Source of the DNA: Anaeramoeba flamelloides
Taxonomy: Eukaryota > Metamonada > Anaeramoebidae
Length of the DNA stretch: 64,000 bases
Assembly (NCBI GenBank): GCA_027625915.1
Contig: JANTQA010000060.1
Span: 1,240,001 to 1,304,000 of the forward strand
Reading direction: 5' to 3'
A program made the position numbers and the translations under genes. Shown here one piece after another: positions 46,301 through 57,185 of this stretch. Position 1 is the first letter of the stretch; every line of letters begins with the position of its first letter. The notes under the pieces were generated by a model, which worked only from the letters and a program-made list of their open reading frames with translations, was not told the DNA's origin and did not search any database.

Positions 46301-48961
46301 AAAACAAAAAAAGAAATGAATATAAACCCAAAATAAAGAGTGTCCAAAAATTCTGGAGAGAGGGACAACAGAAAAATGTATTGGTGAATTTGTTGAAATT
46401 TCTATTAACAATTGTTGACCGATCAAAATGGTTTGAAACCACCAACTAAGGTTAAAGTTGAGTGTTTCTATTTAAAAGAATTCAACTATAACCTTAATAT
46501 CAATTATTGGGAAAAAAATTTCCTGATCGAACGAAACAGAGTGTGTAATTGAGGAAAATGAAAACAAAAAAGAAAAGACGAAAAATCGTATTTTTGTAAA
46601 ATAAAAATTATTTCCAAATTGAATGGAAATTGTAGTATAGTTATTCTTTTAACTGTTTTAAGTATGCCAAAAATTTTTTTCATTTTATTTCTCAATTAGG
46701 GGTGGAATTTTTGTTTTATTATTAAAGTTTGTTTAAAAAAGTGAGGATTATTTTTTTTCCAAAAATTATTGTAATTAAAATTTTTTGTAAGTTTTGTGTT
46801 TTAATAAAGATAGGACTTTTTTGAAAAAAAGTGCTTTTCTTCACGCACCAACCTATTTCCCGCATTTAAAGGTTGTCCTTTCACTTTTTTAAAATAGAAA
46901 ACTTGATAAAAGTTTTTTTTCTAGCAATTTCAAAAAAAAAAAAAAGACTTCACTTTTTGAAAATAGAAAACTTTCAAATGGTTGTAATTCTAAACAATTT
47001 TTCACTTTTTTAATATAGAAAACTTGATAAAAGCTTTAAAAAAGTACTCACTTTTTTTAAACTGTTGTATTATCGCAAAAGAAGTTTAAATTACACTCTA
47101 GACGCAATTATGCTTTTATTAAATTTGAAAAATAAAAACCAATGTTAGATTTTTCGAGACTTTGAGTATTGATTAGAAAATCAATAGATTTTCGAAACAA
47201 AAACTTAAAATACAGAAAACTATCGTTAACTTTTTACAAGTTTTTGGCTTGATTCAGAAAATCAATTGATTTTCCAAAAAAAATCAGAAATCCTCAAGAA
47301 AAGTGCTATTAGATTTTTTCCTATTCAAATTATAAAACAAAAATTAGGTGAGATGAAAATTTTTTTTTATACTTGTTTTTACTTTCCGAAATTTCTGACA
47401 AAAATAATAAATTTTGCAATTATTGATTAATAAAAATAATTTTAAACTGACATGTCTAAAAGTAAATCAATGAAGTTTTAAGAATACGTCCCCGCCCCTG
47501 TGGGTGTTTAGTTATTGTGTTATTTAACATTCGCTCTCTCAAAAACAATTTTCATTCTGAAGAAATTGAACAATCAAATTAGTCAATAATAAATCACAAA
47601 AAAAATTAAAATTTTCAAATATATTTTTGAAGGAAAATTTTTATAAAAATGACTTTTAGGGATTTTCAAGTACAAGTTCAAATTTGTAAAACATTTCAAA
47701 CTTGTAAAAGTAACTATAAAAAATATTTAGAACAGCTTTAAGAAATTGTTTTGAGTTTATAGATTTGAAATGGAAATTATGAAATTTTAAAATCAAATTT
47801 TTGGCAGGATCAAAAGGAGAAAGGTAAAAATTGTAAAAATTGAGAAAATTGTGAAATTTTACCATTTTTCGATAAAAAGAAATTCTTAGTGTTTTAAAAT
47901 AAACTGAGATTATGGAACTCTAAAAGTGCGTTTTTATCAGCAATTTCACTGTTTTCGCCTGAAAATGTATTCCTTAAAGTTTTTGTTTAATTACCTCCAA
48001 GGTATTTTCCTTATTTATTTGAGGAATAGCTCATGTTATGAAAAAAATCAGATCAATTTTTCTTTACTTAGCAAAAGATTAAAAAAGAAATCAACTTAAT
48101 ACATACCTTACAATTGCGCGACAATTTTGTGGAATATCTTTTGAGATGTCATGGAAAAGAAATGGTCTACATTTTGGCCAATTTGGTGGTCTATCAAGAT
48201 CAATCCCTTTTATTTCATAAAAAAGTAAAAACAAAACAAACAACAGGTTAGAAATTTTATTTTTTAAAAAAAATTCATAAATTCGATTCAAAGTGGAAAC
48301 AAACCACTAGCTTTGGATTTTTGATTTAATTCTTGTTCTCTTCGGAGTAATTCTTGTTCTCTACGTTCCAACATGAGCTCTCTTTCTTCTACAGTGTTAT
48401 TTTCAAGTGCTGATTTAATTAAATCAAGTAAATATTTTAATAGGAGATAGGTTAGGTTAGTCATAAATTTTTTAAAAAAAAAGAATCCATCGCAAAAAGA
48501 AAAATTGAAAGGAAACAATACGATTTTCTTCTTGTAAATATTCTGGTGGTTTGTATCCTTCGTCCTAAAGTGAAAAATACATTAATTGAAAAAGAGAGAA
48601 AAATAAAAATAACAATGATTTTTTTTTCTGTTTTTTCTTTTTTTTTTGTTTTTTTTTATATTTTTGTTTGGGAAAAAAAGAGAATTACAATTGGATCTGG
48701 TTTTTTCTTTTCTTGATTGTCAAAATTTTGATCTTGGATTGGTTCGTTTGTGTACGATTGTTGATTTGTGTTATCAACAACTTTAGTAACTGAGTCATCC
48801 TTTAAATGAGTGATTAGAAAAAAAAAAAGAATTGTTGTATTAGCGATTAAAGAAATTTTATTATAAAAAAACAAAACAAAAGAAGAAAGATCTTAGTGAC
48901 TTACATTAAAAGGGTTTACTTCATCAGAAGAAGAAGATCCTTCTGCAAAAGGGTTAATCAT
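43399..48961 (-). CDS. Secretory carrier-associated membrane protein (SCAMP), nine exons, 307 aa
   Basis: Exons: 48905–48961, 48689–48799, 48522–48564, 48305–48409, 48107–48206, 44302–44324, 44033–44196, 43885–43904, 43399–43699. All phases agree and the introns are GT–AG. Residues 2–5 (INPF) and 15–18 (VNPF) are NPF motifs, which bind EH-domain endocytic proteins. Residues 73–100 form a Glu/Arg coiled coil (ERELMLERREQELLRREQEL). NWPKCRPFLFHDISKDIP is the SCAMP signature before four membrane spans. FWYRLLYNA (residue 192 on) is the conserved E-peptide loop (CWYRPLYKA in animals), and GTGSAGIINCIDLF precedes the last span. SCAMPs cycle through post-Golgi and endosomal membranes in vesicle trafficking. 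Two micro-exons (23 and 20 nt) complete the first membrane span and the loop after the second. Intron 5 is 3,782 nt, the rest 98–185. Confidence 0.9.
44527..44574. repeat. TATC/TA microsatellite in SCAMP intron 5
   Basis: A (TATC)n run grades into (TA)n. Simple repeat, no further function visible. Confidence 0.9.
45174..45306. repeat. Near-perfect 55-bp palindrome in SCAMP intron 5
   Basis: The left arm (45174–45228) and right arm (45253–45306) are inverted copies with only a few differences around a 24-base loop (45229–45252). The arms contain TTTGCCATC, GGAAATAGTTTCGATGATTC and the inverse. The inner part of the arm (the TATTTCCAAAAAAGATGGCAAA portion on the right) is the family A terminal repeat, so the structure looks like two element ends placed head to head with duplicated flanking sequence. 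In RNA it would form a strong hairpin. Confidence 0.9.
45270..45690 (-). mobile_element. Family A MITE, degenerate copy 4, in SCAMP intron 5
   Basis: From ACTATTTCCAAAAAAGATGG the sequence follows the family A copy at 41168 (AAATTTATTGTAAAATAT, a TTTATGATCTCTTATTTT-like block, then TTTTTATTAAAATGGGCCGT). The far end is not identifiable because divergence increases after about 45690. Confidence 0.55.
46152..46690. mobile_element. Mariner-like MITE, family C, diverged copy, in SCAMP intron 5
   Basis: Starts TAAACCCCTGTTCAAAATTT then TTGACATA. It contains the family blocks AGTGTCCAAAA, TTTGTTGAAATTTCTATTAA and TTGTTGACCGATCAAA, and ends near ACTGTTTTAAGTATGCCAAA. Markedly more diverged than the two other copies, hence probably older. 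It lies in the host intron in non-coding sequence. Confidence 0.75.
46880..47040. repeat. Three direct repeats of about 33 bp
   Basis: TTCACTTTTTTAAAATAGAA followed by AACTTGATAAAAG occurs at about 46880, with variants at about 46948 (TCACTTTTTGAAAATAGAAA) and 47001 (TCACTTTTTTAATATAGAAA). Spacing is irregular (about 70 and 54 bp). All lie in SCAMP intron 5. Function unknown. Confidence 0.7.
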
Positions 48962-51900
48962 TAAAGCTGGGTTATTTAAAAAAAAAGTAAAAAAATAAAT
49001 AGATTAATCTTGAAAAAGTTTAAACGAAAAAATTTATTAGAACAATTGAAGGAAAGTACTCTCTTTTTTTCCAACAGAAATTTCATTGGGTGTTTGTTTC
49101 TTTGGCACTGTGTTTCAAAATTATTACAAAACAATCTAACGATTCAATTTCTTTTTTAATTTTTAATAAGATCAAAATGGGAGATTAATGTTATTTTCGT
49201 TTTTTGTATGAAATATTCAAATAATTCATCTTAGAATAACAAATGGCGATTTTTTTGGTCGTGTTTGAGATTTAATTATCCAACGAAGTGGTTTTTGAAA
49301 TACAAGAATGCAACTATAGTTTTTTTTCATAAGATCATGAGTCCAACAACGATATCAGCTTTCCACCCCTCATAATTTACTTTGTATAGAAGTTCATGCA
49401 GATAGACCAACATCAAACAAAAGGTATCCGATTTGTATTTGTTACCAAAGTGGGTTTTTGAGAAATATTGAATTTTTAAACACGATTTAGATGGGTCAAG
49501 AAGAGGTGGTCTCAAGTTTGAGAATTTGTGGATTTAATTTTCTCAAATCCATGATGCTAATACTGTTGGAGGTCTAATTTGTGATTCTTTCTTGTTTTGT
49601 AATTTAAGGTGCTTGTAGTCCATAAAAATCCTTTCGTAAATTAAATTAACTAGAAAATTCCAAAAAATTACAAGAGTTTGAAATTTTAAAAAATCATTTA
49701 AAATTCTAATTGCTATAAGACCAACTTTCCCTTTAATATGATTAACAGAAATGAATTATTGCTTTTAAAAAGTTTGATCTCATTTTCCTCTTTTTCGAAA
49801 AGTTCAAAATCCAACTTATTTTCAAATTATTAAAAGAAAATTGTGTTTTACCTTCAAGTTAAGACAATGAGTTTTTTTTATTGGAAGGAAGTAGATAAAA
49901 ATACAGCATAAAAATAAAAACAGCAAAAATTCTAAAAATAGTCTAGTCTCAAAAATTTACTTGTTTTCAAATAAATTATAAAATTATTTCAAATATTAAA
50001 ATAATTGAATTTATTTATTCAAAGAATAGTTTAATTTTTAAATTTTCTCGTTATGAAAAAAAAAAAAATCTGAGAAAAAAGAACCAAGCCTTTAAATTAA
50101 AAAAAAAATTCTCCCAAAATACTTTTTTAAAAACCTGGAAAATTCAATTTATACCACAAAGAAAGATCTTTTGATTTGATTATTTTTAACCAATAATTAA
50201 TAACCCAATCTTACTTTTTTCAATGGATTATTGACAACCCAAAGATAAAATTCATCAATAGAATTTCTAATTATTTATCAATTTTTTAAAGATTTTCAAA
50301 CAAATAAAAACTATCTAAAATTAATTATTATTAACAATAAATAACTATTTTTAAATTATTACATTTTAAATATTTTTAATATTTTCAAATGAATTAGAAA
50401 ACATTATTAACTCATGAAACATATAAATTTCCAAATCCAGGCAAACCACAACACACAATAAATATTGGATTTTTTCCAAAACAATGAATTAATTGTTCGG
50501 GTTAATTTCCTAATTATATTTTGGGCCAGTTTTTAATTAATATGATTTAAGTAACATTTAAAAGTCAAATCTGAAAAAAAAAAATTTTTTTTATTACTTT
50601 ATCCTATACATTATTTAATCCTGTATCTACAAGATAATTAAAAGTAATTTTCATAGTGGAGGTTGATTGATTATTCTATTATAAAAACTTTATAATTTGC
50701 TTTTTTTTTGATCTAAAAATTTGAATTTTATCCAATTTTTATACCTTAAGTATTTTTCTTTTTTTTTGCAAAAATTGTTTAAATAAATTATATTTTTTTT
50801 TTTTTTTTTTTTTGAAACATTTAATTATTGTAATTTGATAGCTTATTTTTTCAATTATTTTTTTAATAACATTATATTCATAAACAATTAACATAATTAA
50901 ATATTGGTTATTATATCTCACTTTATTACTTTTAATTTGAAATAATCTTGAAAATAAAGAAATATAATATTTAATCTTTTCTGTAGATTTAAAACATAGG
51001 AAAAACATATTGTTTCAGTAGGAATAAAGAGAATATTTTTTTTTCAGTGTTTCTTTGATAAAATTAAAGTACAAATAATTGTGTTTTTAACATTAAACAA
51101 CTTCGGTTTTTATTGAATCTTATTTCATTAAAAATAGAGACATGCAAAAATAAAACACCTGGAAATATTTTTCTTTGTGTCGTAATTAAATTGAAACAGT
51201 CTTGAACTTTGTTTTTTTGGTTAGACTTGATTTCTCTATATTTATTTTATTAAACTTTTAAAAAATATTCAAAAATAATTTTATATTATGTTATTAAAAT
51301 TATTTTTAAATTTTTAAAAAATGATATTAAAAAAACTAGAAAGACTTTTTAAAAAAAATTCTTCAAATTAACAACATTGTTTTCTTTTTTACAGACGAGT
51401 TATACATTAAATGATCAAAGAAACTAATAATAAACTTCATTTCATTTGGTCTTTGTTTTTCAAAGTTGTACTGTTAAAAAAAAATTCTAAAAATAAAGGA
51501 TCAAATTGGAAAAATTTTCTTAAAAAATTTAGTAACATTTTGATAAAATTTTATTCATCCCTCAATTTATCAAACAAAACTAAAAAAAACCTGTGAAAAT
51601 TTGAAAATAGTTTCAATATATCTGATTTCTTGAATATAAAATTAAATTCACAAAATTTTTATACACCATGGTTCTGATATTTTTTGCAAAATAATTTGAA
51701 GAATATTTTCATTTAGCTTTCTAAAAAAAGATTTTCTAGTCAAGTTATTTTGCAAAACTTTTAATTCGTATAACCATCTTAAATTCTTAATTTCTCACTT
51801 TGTAGAACTAATCACTTTGATGATTTATTTTAATTTTTGGAATGTGATTTTTTTGGAAAGCTGAAGGAAAATTTTGATTTTTTTCTCTTACAATTAACAT

Positions 51901-52023
51901 TAGAACTGTTATCAAGTAATTAAAATATAGAATCAAATATTCGTTTTTCAACTTATATTTTTTGAAAAAATTCCATTGTTTAAATCATTTTTGTTTAATT
52001 AATTCACTATCTTATAATTATAA
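48962..52023. other. SCAMP upstream region to eL21 upstream region
   Basis: The first few hundred bases (to about 49250) are the presumptive SCAMP promoter and 5' UTR. 49300–49620 carries a protein-like minus stretch (SDTFCLMLVYLHELLYKVNY then EGWKADIVVGLMIL and a stop) without a start or family match, probably a relic exon or transposon piece. 49650–52023 is homopolymer-rich DNA with no recognisable gene. The last 150 bases before 52024 are the presumptive eL21 promoter; no motif stands out. Confidence 0.4.
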
Positions 52024-52661
52024 ATGCCAAACTCAAAAGGGTACAGAGCAGGAACAAGACACAAATACAGAAGAGGTTTCCGTCAACATGGAATGCCAGG
52101 ACTTTCAACATACCTACGAACATTCAAATTAGGTGAATATGTTGATATCATTGCTAACAGCGCAATCCAAAAAGGACTTCCATACAAAGTCTTTCATGGA
52201 ACAACAGGAAGAGTTTGGGCTGTCACCCCACGTGCAATTGGTGTAGAAGTTCTAAAAACAGTTAAACATAGAAGATTTAGAAAGAAATTATATGTAAGGA
52301 TCGAACATGTAAGGAAATCCAAGTGTAGAGATGACTTTTTAAAAAGAGTCCGAAAAAACCAATTACTCGTTCAAAAAGCTAAAAAAGAAAAAAGTAAGCT
52401 TTTTTTTTTTCACTTTTCACTTTTCCTTTTCTTTTTCTTTTTAATTGTTTGTTATTCAAAAATTTTTTCTTTTTGCTTTTTTTTGCTTTTTCTTTTAATT
52501 CTCCAAAAACAAACCGAACAAAAAACAAAAAACAATAAAAAAAAGAAAAACCACAAGTACCAAAAAGATGGCCAAAACAACCAAGAGAAGGAGAGTTTGT
52601 CAAATTTAAAAAAGAGCAAGTCAAAATGCTTCGACCAGTCAAATTTGAACTTGACTTTTAA
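52024..52661 (+). CDS. RPL21: 60S ribosomal protein eL21 (RPL21), two exons, 157 aa
   Basis: Exon 1 (52024–52393) begins MPNSKGYRAGTRHKYRRGFR, the conserved eL21 N-terminus, and includes KVFHGTTGRVWAVTPRAIGV and RIEHVRKSKCRDDFLKRVRK, both diagnostic of the family. The donor is A|GTAAGC at 52394, inside a Lys-rich helix. The acceptor is ACAAG at 52553–52557, and exon 2 (52558–52661) encodes PKRWPKQPREGEFVKFKKEQ and the end FELDF. Splicing joins one base to two (ATA, Ile) and keeps the frame. The 164-nt intron is T-rich then A-rich. Length agrees with the usual 157–160 residues. The protein is a constituent of the large subunit. Reading through the intron gives a spurious 214-residue product. 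Confidence 0.97.
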
Positions 52662-53466
52662 ATTATAAAGGTTTTTAGATCAAATACAAACTACTTGTAA
52701 AATGTTTTTTTCTTTTTAAAAACTTTGCTTTTTAAAAATAATACAAAACAAAATAATTAACCACAAACAAACCTCAAAATTGGTACACTCCATTATTTAA
52801 ATCATATTTGAAGAACCATTTTATTGATCTACTTTTAATAAACGAACAATATAATTGACAAAATATTAATTCAAATATAGATCAAGCAAATAATAAAAAT
52901 TTAAAATAAACTTCCAATAAAAACAATATTTTCGAAAAAAACAATATTTTTTTCGATCCACCAACAAACAAAAGTTTATTTTCATTTTTTTTTTTTTCTC
53001 TTTTTCTTCTGTTTCTTTTAAAAACATTTGAAAATTAAAGTACTCTAAAATTACGTTCCGAAAATAAAAAATGAATCAAGTTCTGTTAGCAACAAGAAAC
53101 TTATTCTTTGATGATCAAAAACCCTCATTAAAATATCAATGTGAAAAGTTCTTCTCATCTACGTAAAGTTCTCACATTTTTAAAAAACACAGGTACTGCT
53201 ATTAGATTAATCAAAAGGGAAAAATTTTCACTTCATTTTAATTTTTCTTTTCTTTAAATGGAGTTGTCAAAGAAACGTATTAGAATTTGTGAGACCTATT
53301 TATTTGCTTTACACTTTTTTTATTTTATTTTGTGTGAACCAAAAAGCGAAACTGAAAGTCGATTTTTGAATTAAATAAAGGAAAGTGAAGTGAAAAATTT
53401 ATTCCTTTTATATTTCAAATACCAATATAAGAAAAAAAAAAAAAAATATTATCTGCTAATAATTTA
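52662..53466. other. eL21 3' flank; two short unexplained frames
   Basis: An ATG frame at 53071–53166 (MNQVLLATRNLFFDDQKPSL, 31 codons) and another at 53260–53376 (MELSKKRIRICETYLFALHF) are more protein-like than the surroundings but have no family and no clear splice connection. Otherwise A/T-rich. Confidence 0.35.
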
Positions 53467-54119
53467 CAGCCGTTCCAGCCCTACTGTGAAAATTTATAAT
53501 ACATGTAAATTATTTCTCTCTTCTAAAATCGTCTTTTATGAAATAGAAAATTCAATTTCTTATATCTTTAGAGAAAAATTTCAATTTCTAGTGAATCATA
53601 TCGCCGTTCCAACACTACCTTGAAATCTATGATAAACAGAAAATTCATTTTCTATCTCACAGTTTCCTTTTTATGAAAAGATTTTATGGTTATGTGATAG
53701 CCTATTACAAACCGTGAAATTTTATAATAGAATAGAAATTTTTGATAGTGAAAATAATACAAATTTGAATTTTTGAATCCAAACCCCCTAAATGACCAAT
53801 AATTTTTGAAATTTTTTTTTGGTTTTGGTGAATCTTTTGATTTCTAAACACCTTAAAATCAAAAGAAAATACCATTTCAAAGTGATTATTAAATTTGATC
53901 TTCGATCTTTGAAATCTTTGTTTTGGATTTTTGAATTGATTTCATAAACAAAAAAGATTTTTTTCTCAGTCTTTCAAATAAGAAATTTTTTTAAAAAAGC
54001 CATTCCAAACCATAAAATTATGTGATTTGATAGAACATAAAATTTGTTTTTTGTATTTAATGATACAAAAAAGTCAATTTCCATGTCTCTAAAATTTCCT
54101 GATAGGTTTGGAACGGCTG
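53467..54119. mobile_element. TA-flanked MITE with CAGCCGTTCCA ends (653 bp)
   Basis: Ends read TA|CAGCCGTTCCA...TGGAACGGCTG|TA: an 11-bp perfect inverted repeat with a TA on each side, as in Tc1/mariner-type insertions. Imperfect internal copies of the end motif (CGCCGTTCCAACACTACCTT near 53593; GCCATTCCAAACCATAAAAT near 53999) suggest it was built from repeated terminal segments. No transposase. Only one copy was noticed in the window. Confidence 0.8.
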
Positions 54120-54326
54120 TATACATTTTTTTTTTTTATCAAAAACAAAGAAAAAAAGGCAGTTCAAAAGAAAAGAAATCACAAAAATTTGATAATCTTT
54201 TTCGATCCTTTCTTTTAAATTGTAAAAACCAGTTATTTGCCCAAATTTGGAAATTGAAGATCCGCATTAATCTATTTTTTTTTTTATTTATTTTTTCTTT
54301 TAATTTCCATAATTTTTAAATTGATA

Positions 54327-54863
54327 ATAAACCCCATTCCAAAAATTTGGACACACCTAAAATCAAAAATAGGCAAAAAAAAAAACCCAATTTATTGTAT
54401 TTTTCTAAACCTAAAATAAAACAACAATTAAGTTAACCAATATTAATGTTTTAATAAGTAATCATTTTAATCAAAATAAAAGAAAAAAAATATAAAACTC
54501 AAAAATAAAAATAGGTGTGTCCAAAATAATGAAACGAGCTGAAAAAAAAAATGTATTGATAAATTTGTTGAAATTTCACCAATAATTATTGATCGATCAA
54601 ATGTTAAGATACCATCTACCAATTGTATGTTATTTTTCAATTTAACAAACTCAACACTAACCTTCTGTCAGTCATTGAAAAAAAATTCCAGATCTAAGGA
54701 AACAAATTACGTAACTGGAAAAAAGGAAATGAAAAAAAAAAAAAAAAGACAAAAAATGAAATAGTTTGTAAAATCAAAATTCTCTCCAAATTGAATTTAA
54801 AGTGTAGTATTGATGTTCTTTCCACTGTTTAAACTGTGTCCAAAATTTTGGAATATAGTTTAT
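54327..54863. mobile_element. Mariner-like MITE, family C, copy 2 (537 bp)
   Basis: Almost collinear with 41749–42280: left TIR TAAACCCCATTCCAAAAATT then TGGACACACC, right TIR CTGTGTCCAAAATTTTGGAA then TATAGTTTATA. The strong similarity of the two copies (only scattered substitutions and A-run changes visible) implies fairly recent spread relative to the third copy at 46152. Confidence 0.88.
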
Positions 54864-54888
54864 AATCTTTGTTTCTGCTATTACAACA

Positions 54889-55072
54889 AGTTCCATTTTT
54901 AAGACAAAAATTTTGAACAAAATTTAAGGCACAATAAAATATCAAATTAAGGTACATATTTTGTAATTTTTTAACATCAACCAGTTTACTAAAATTTGAA
55001 TTTTGTTCTTAAATTTGAGAATTTTTTTGTACCTTAAATTTCGTTTAAAGTTTTTCCCTTAAAAGTTGAACT
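54889..55072. mobile_element. Foldback MITE, family D, copy 2 (184 bp)
   Basis: AGTTCCATTTTTAAGACAAA and its partner AGTTCAACTTTTAAGGGAAA (right end on the other strand) are inverted repeats continuing through AAATTTAAGG.ACAA. It matches 35527–35713. It lies only 25 bp from the right end of the family C copy. Confidence 0.85.
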
Positions 55073-55953
55073 GACTATTTTTAATATCTTTGAAGAATTT
55101 TTTTTTTTTTAATTCAAATAGCCATTTTTTAAGATTATTCTCAAAAGCTGGAAGGAAAAGTGAAAATTATATAGGAAACTTTCCAAATAGAATAAAATTC
55201 TTAATATTAAAGAAACGAATTCTGATTTCTACAAAATAATTTGTAAAGAAAATTCTCGAACTTTCGGAAAAGTACTTTTTTCAAAGTGATAGAAAAGATA
55301 TTCTCAAAAAAATCATCTTTTTTTCGAACAAATCTAAGATTCATAAAAAAATTAATGAGAAATAATTTACAATGAAAAATCGACAATATTGATAAAGAAT
55401 CTTTAAATATTGTTTGAAAGTGAAAATATTTTCTTCAAATTTGTTAATTCTTAATCTCAAAATTGCTGTAAAAATAACCTGTGAAGATTTGATTAATCTA
55501 CATTTAAAATGAGATTATATTTTTTTACTTTAATGTTTTAATTATTTTTCTTCTTTTCTTTTTTTATTTAGTAAATTTTCGTTGATTACTCCTTTTTCTC
55601 AATAAATAAATAAATAGATTAATCTACATTTACAACTTTAAAGGTGCCATTCTTTTTTCTAATATCAACACATCCAAAGATCAAAAAAACTAACAATTAA
55701 AGACAAATAAGCACATTATTGGTTTCTGAAAGTTCTACTAATAAAAAAAAAAAAAAAATTAATTCGGAAAAATTTCTCAACAAATCGAGACAATTATCAC
55801 ATTTAAAAAAACAAAAAAGTTTGAAAAAATTGGAGAACACATGAAAAATTATAAAAAAATTGAATTTATATTTAAAAATATTCTCTAAAACCAAGGAGAG
55901 AAACTTAAAAATTAATTTAGCCTTTGGTATACTATTGGATAAATTCTTATAAT
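55073..55953. other. A+T-rich intergenic DNA
   Basis: No gene or repeat arm recognised. Contains AAATAAATAAATAG-like simple sequence near 55600 and an A-run at about 55741. Confidence 0.4.
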
Positions 55954-56326
55954 ATGGATGGGAATAAGTGGGAGCATATTATCATTTTTCTTATAAAACA
56001 TGCATTCTATATTCTTACAGGAATAGATTCTACGAAAAAAGAAAGTATAAATTTGAGGTAAGTAGATATTGAAGATAAATAACATTAGTTTACCATATTT
56101 CGAACATCTCTCAAAATCGGTTTGGTAAAATAATACGAAAAAATTGAGATCAAAAAATAAAAATAAATTATTTCTAATAAAAAATCCAAGAATTTCAGAA
56201 AAAAAATATACAGTTCAAGATAAATTAAATAAAATTATTCTACTATATCCATTCTTAAAGTTGAAAAATACACATGCTAAATTTGTCCCGAATGTTGATT
56301 ATTTACTAAAAAATACTGATTTTTAA
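55954..56326 (+). CDS. Possible two-exon gene, 93 aa, unknown
   Basis: An ATG at 55954 opens MDGNKWEHIIIFLIKHAFYI and runs to TTG AG|GTAAGT at 56057/56058, a consensus donor. An acceptor TTGAG at 56144–56148 gives exon 2 (56149–56326), in phase (two bases plus one), encoding pieces such as KLFLIKNPRISEKKYTVQDK and NTHAKFVPNVDYLLKN, and ending with TAA. The intron would be 91 nt. The acceptor lacks a good pyrimidine tract. The protein is basic and has a hydrophobic patch at residues 8–21, but no motif. It could be a small host protein or a remnant. Confidence 0.4.
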
Positions 56327-57185
56327 AAGAATCAACTATTAACACTTTATATATTTTTGCATATTTGTCATTTATTGAAGAAAAAACTTCTTTCATAAAA
56401 GGAAATGAAAATAATTATTCATTATATATATATATATATATATGCCATTAATTATTGAGTTAAACCTTGAAATTAAAAAAAAAAAAAAATAACGTTCCTT
56501 TTGGTAGTTTAAAATATTAATTTCAAAATATTAGTATAATATTATTTCGTGTTCAATCTTGAGATTTATAAATAAAATTAATGGCAAAAATCTCTCGATG
56601 ATAATTTTTTAAAGTGATCCTTCAATTAAATTAAAAAACCTTAACTTATGTATAAAATACTTTTTTCAACAAAATATTAGTGTTTTTTTTACCTATATGC
56701 TTGTTCAAATAGACCATCTAATCTAGTTTTAAAATATATTTACTAAGGTAAAAACAAATTTAAAGGTTTATTCCATGATTTATTGATCAACAAATTTTAA
56801 ATTATAAATTTAATTTGTTCAAAATTTTTTATGATTCATCTGTATAAAACCTGATGTCTTTATATTAAAAGGTTTTTATACTCAATTAATTATTTTTTTT
56901 TAGCAGATACTTTTTTGAAAATTTTCTTGATTGTTTGATAACAAACTTTAAAATGGGTTGTTTATTTTTGTCATTTCTTTTTTAATAGTAGAACATTACG
57001 AAAGCAATAACATATTTACTTATCAATTGTTGTCTGTGTATCTGAACACTCAATGTTTAATTCATCGATAGGTTTTATTAAAATAAAGAAACAAATTTTT
57101 AATTTGAAGAGGAGGTCACCAAGTTTCATTGGTTCTTTTGGTTTAAGTTGACAATATTCAAATAATTTGATCTACAATAATTATT
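56327..57185. other. A+T-rich intergenic DNA
   Basis: A (TA)n run at 56425–56443. Short inverted and homopolymer sequence. No gene seen. Confidence 0.4.

Noticed and set aside
52394-52668. Extension of eL21 to 214 residues
   Set aside because: It reads through a GTAAGC...AG intron; the spliced form gives the conserved eL21 C-terminus and usual length.
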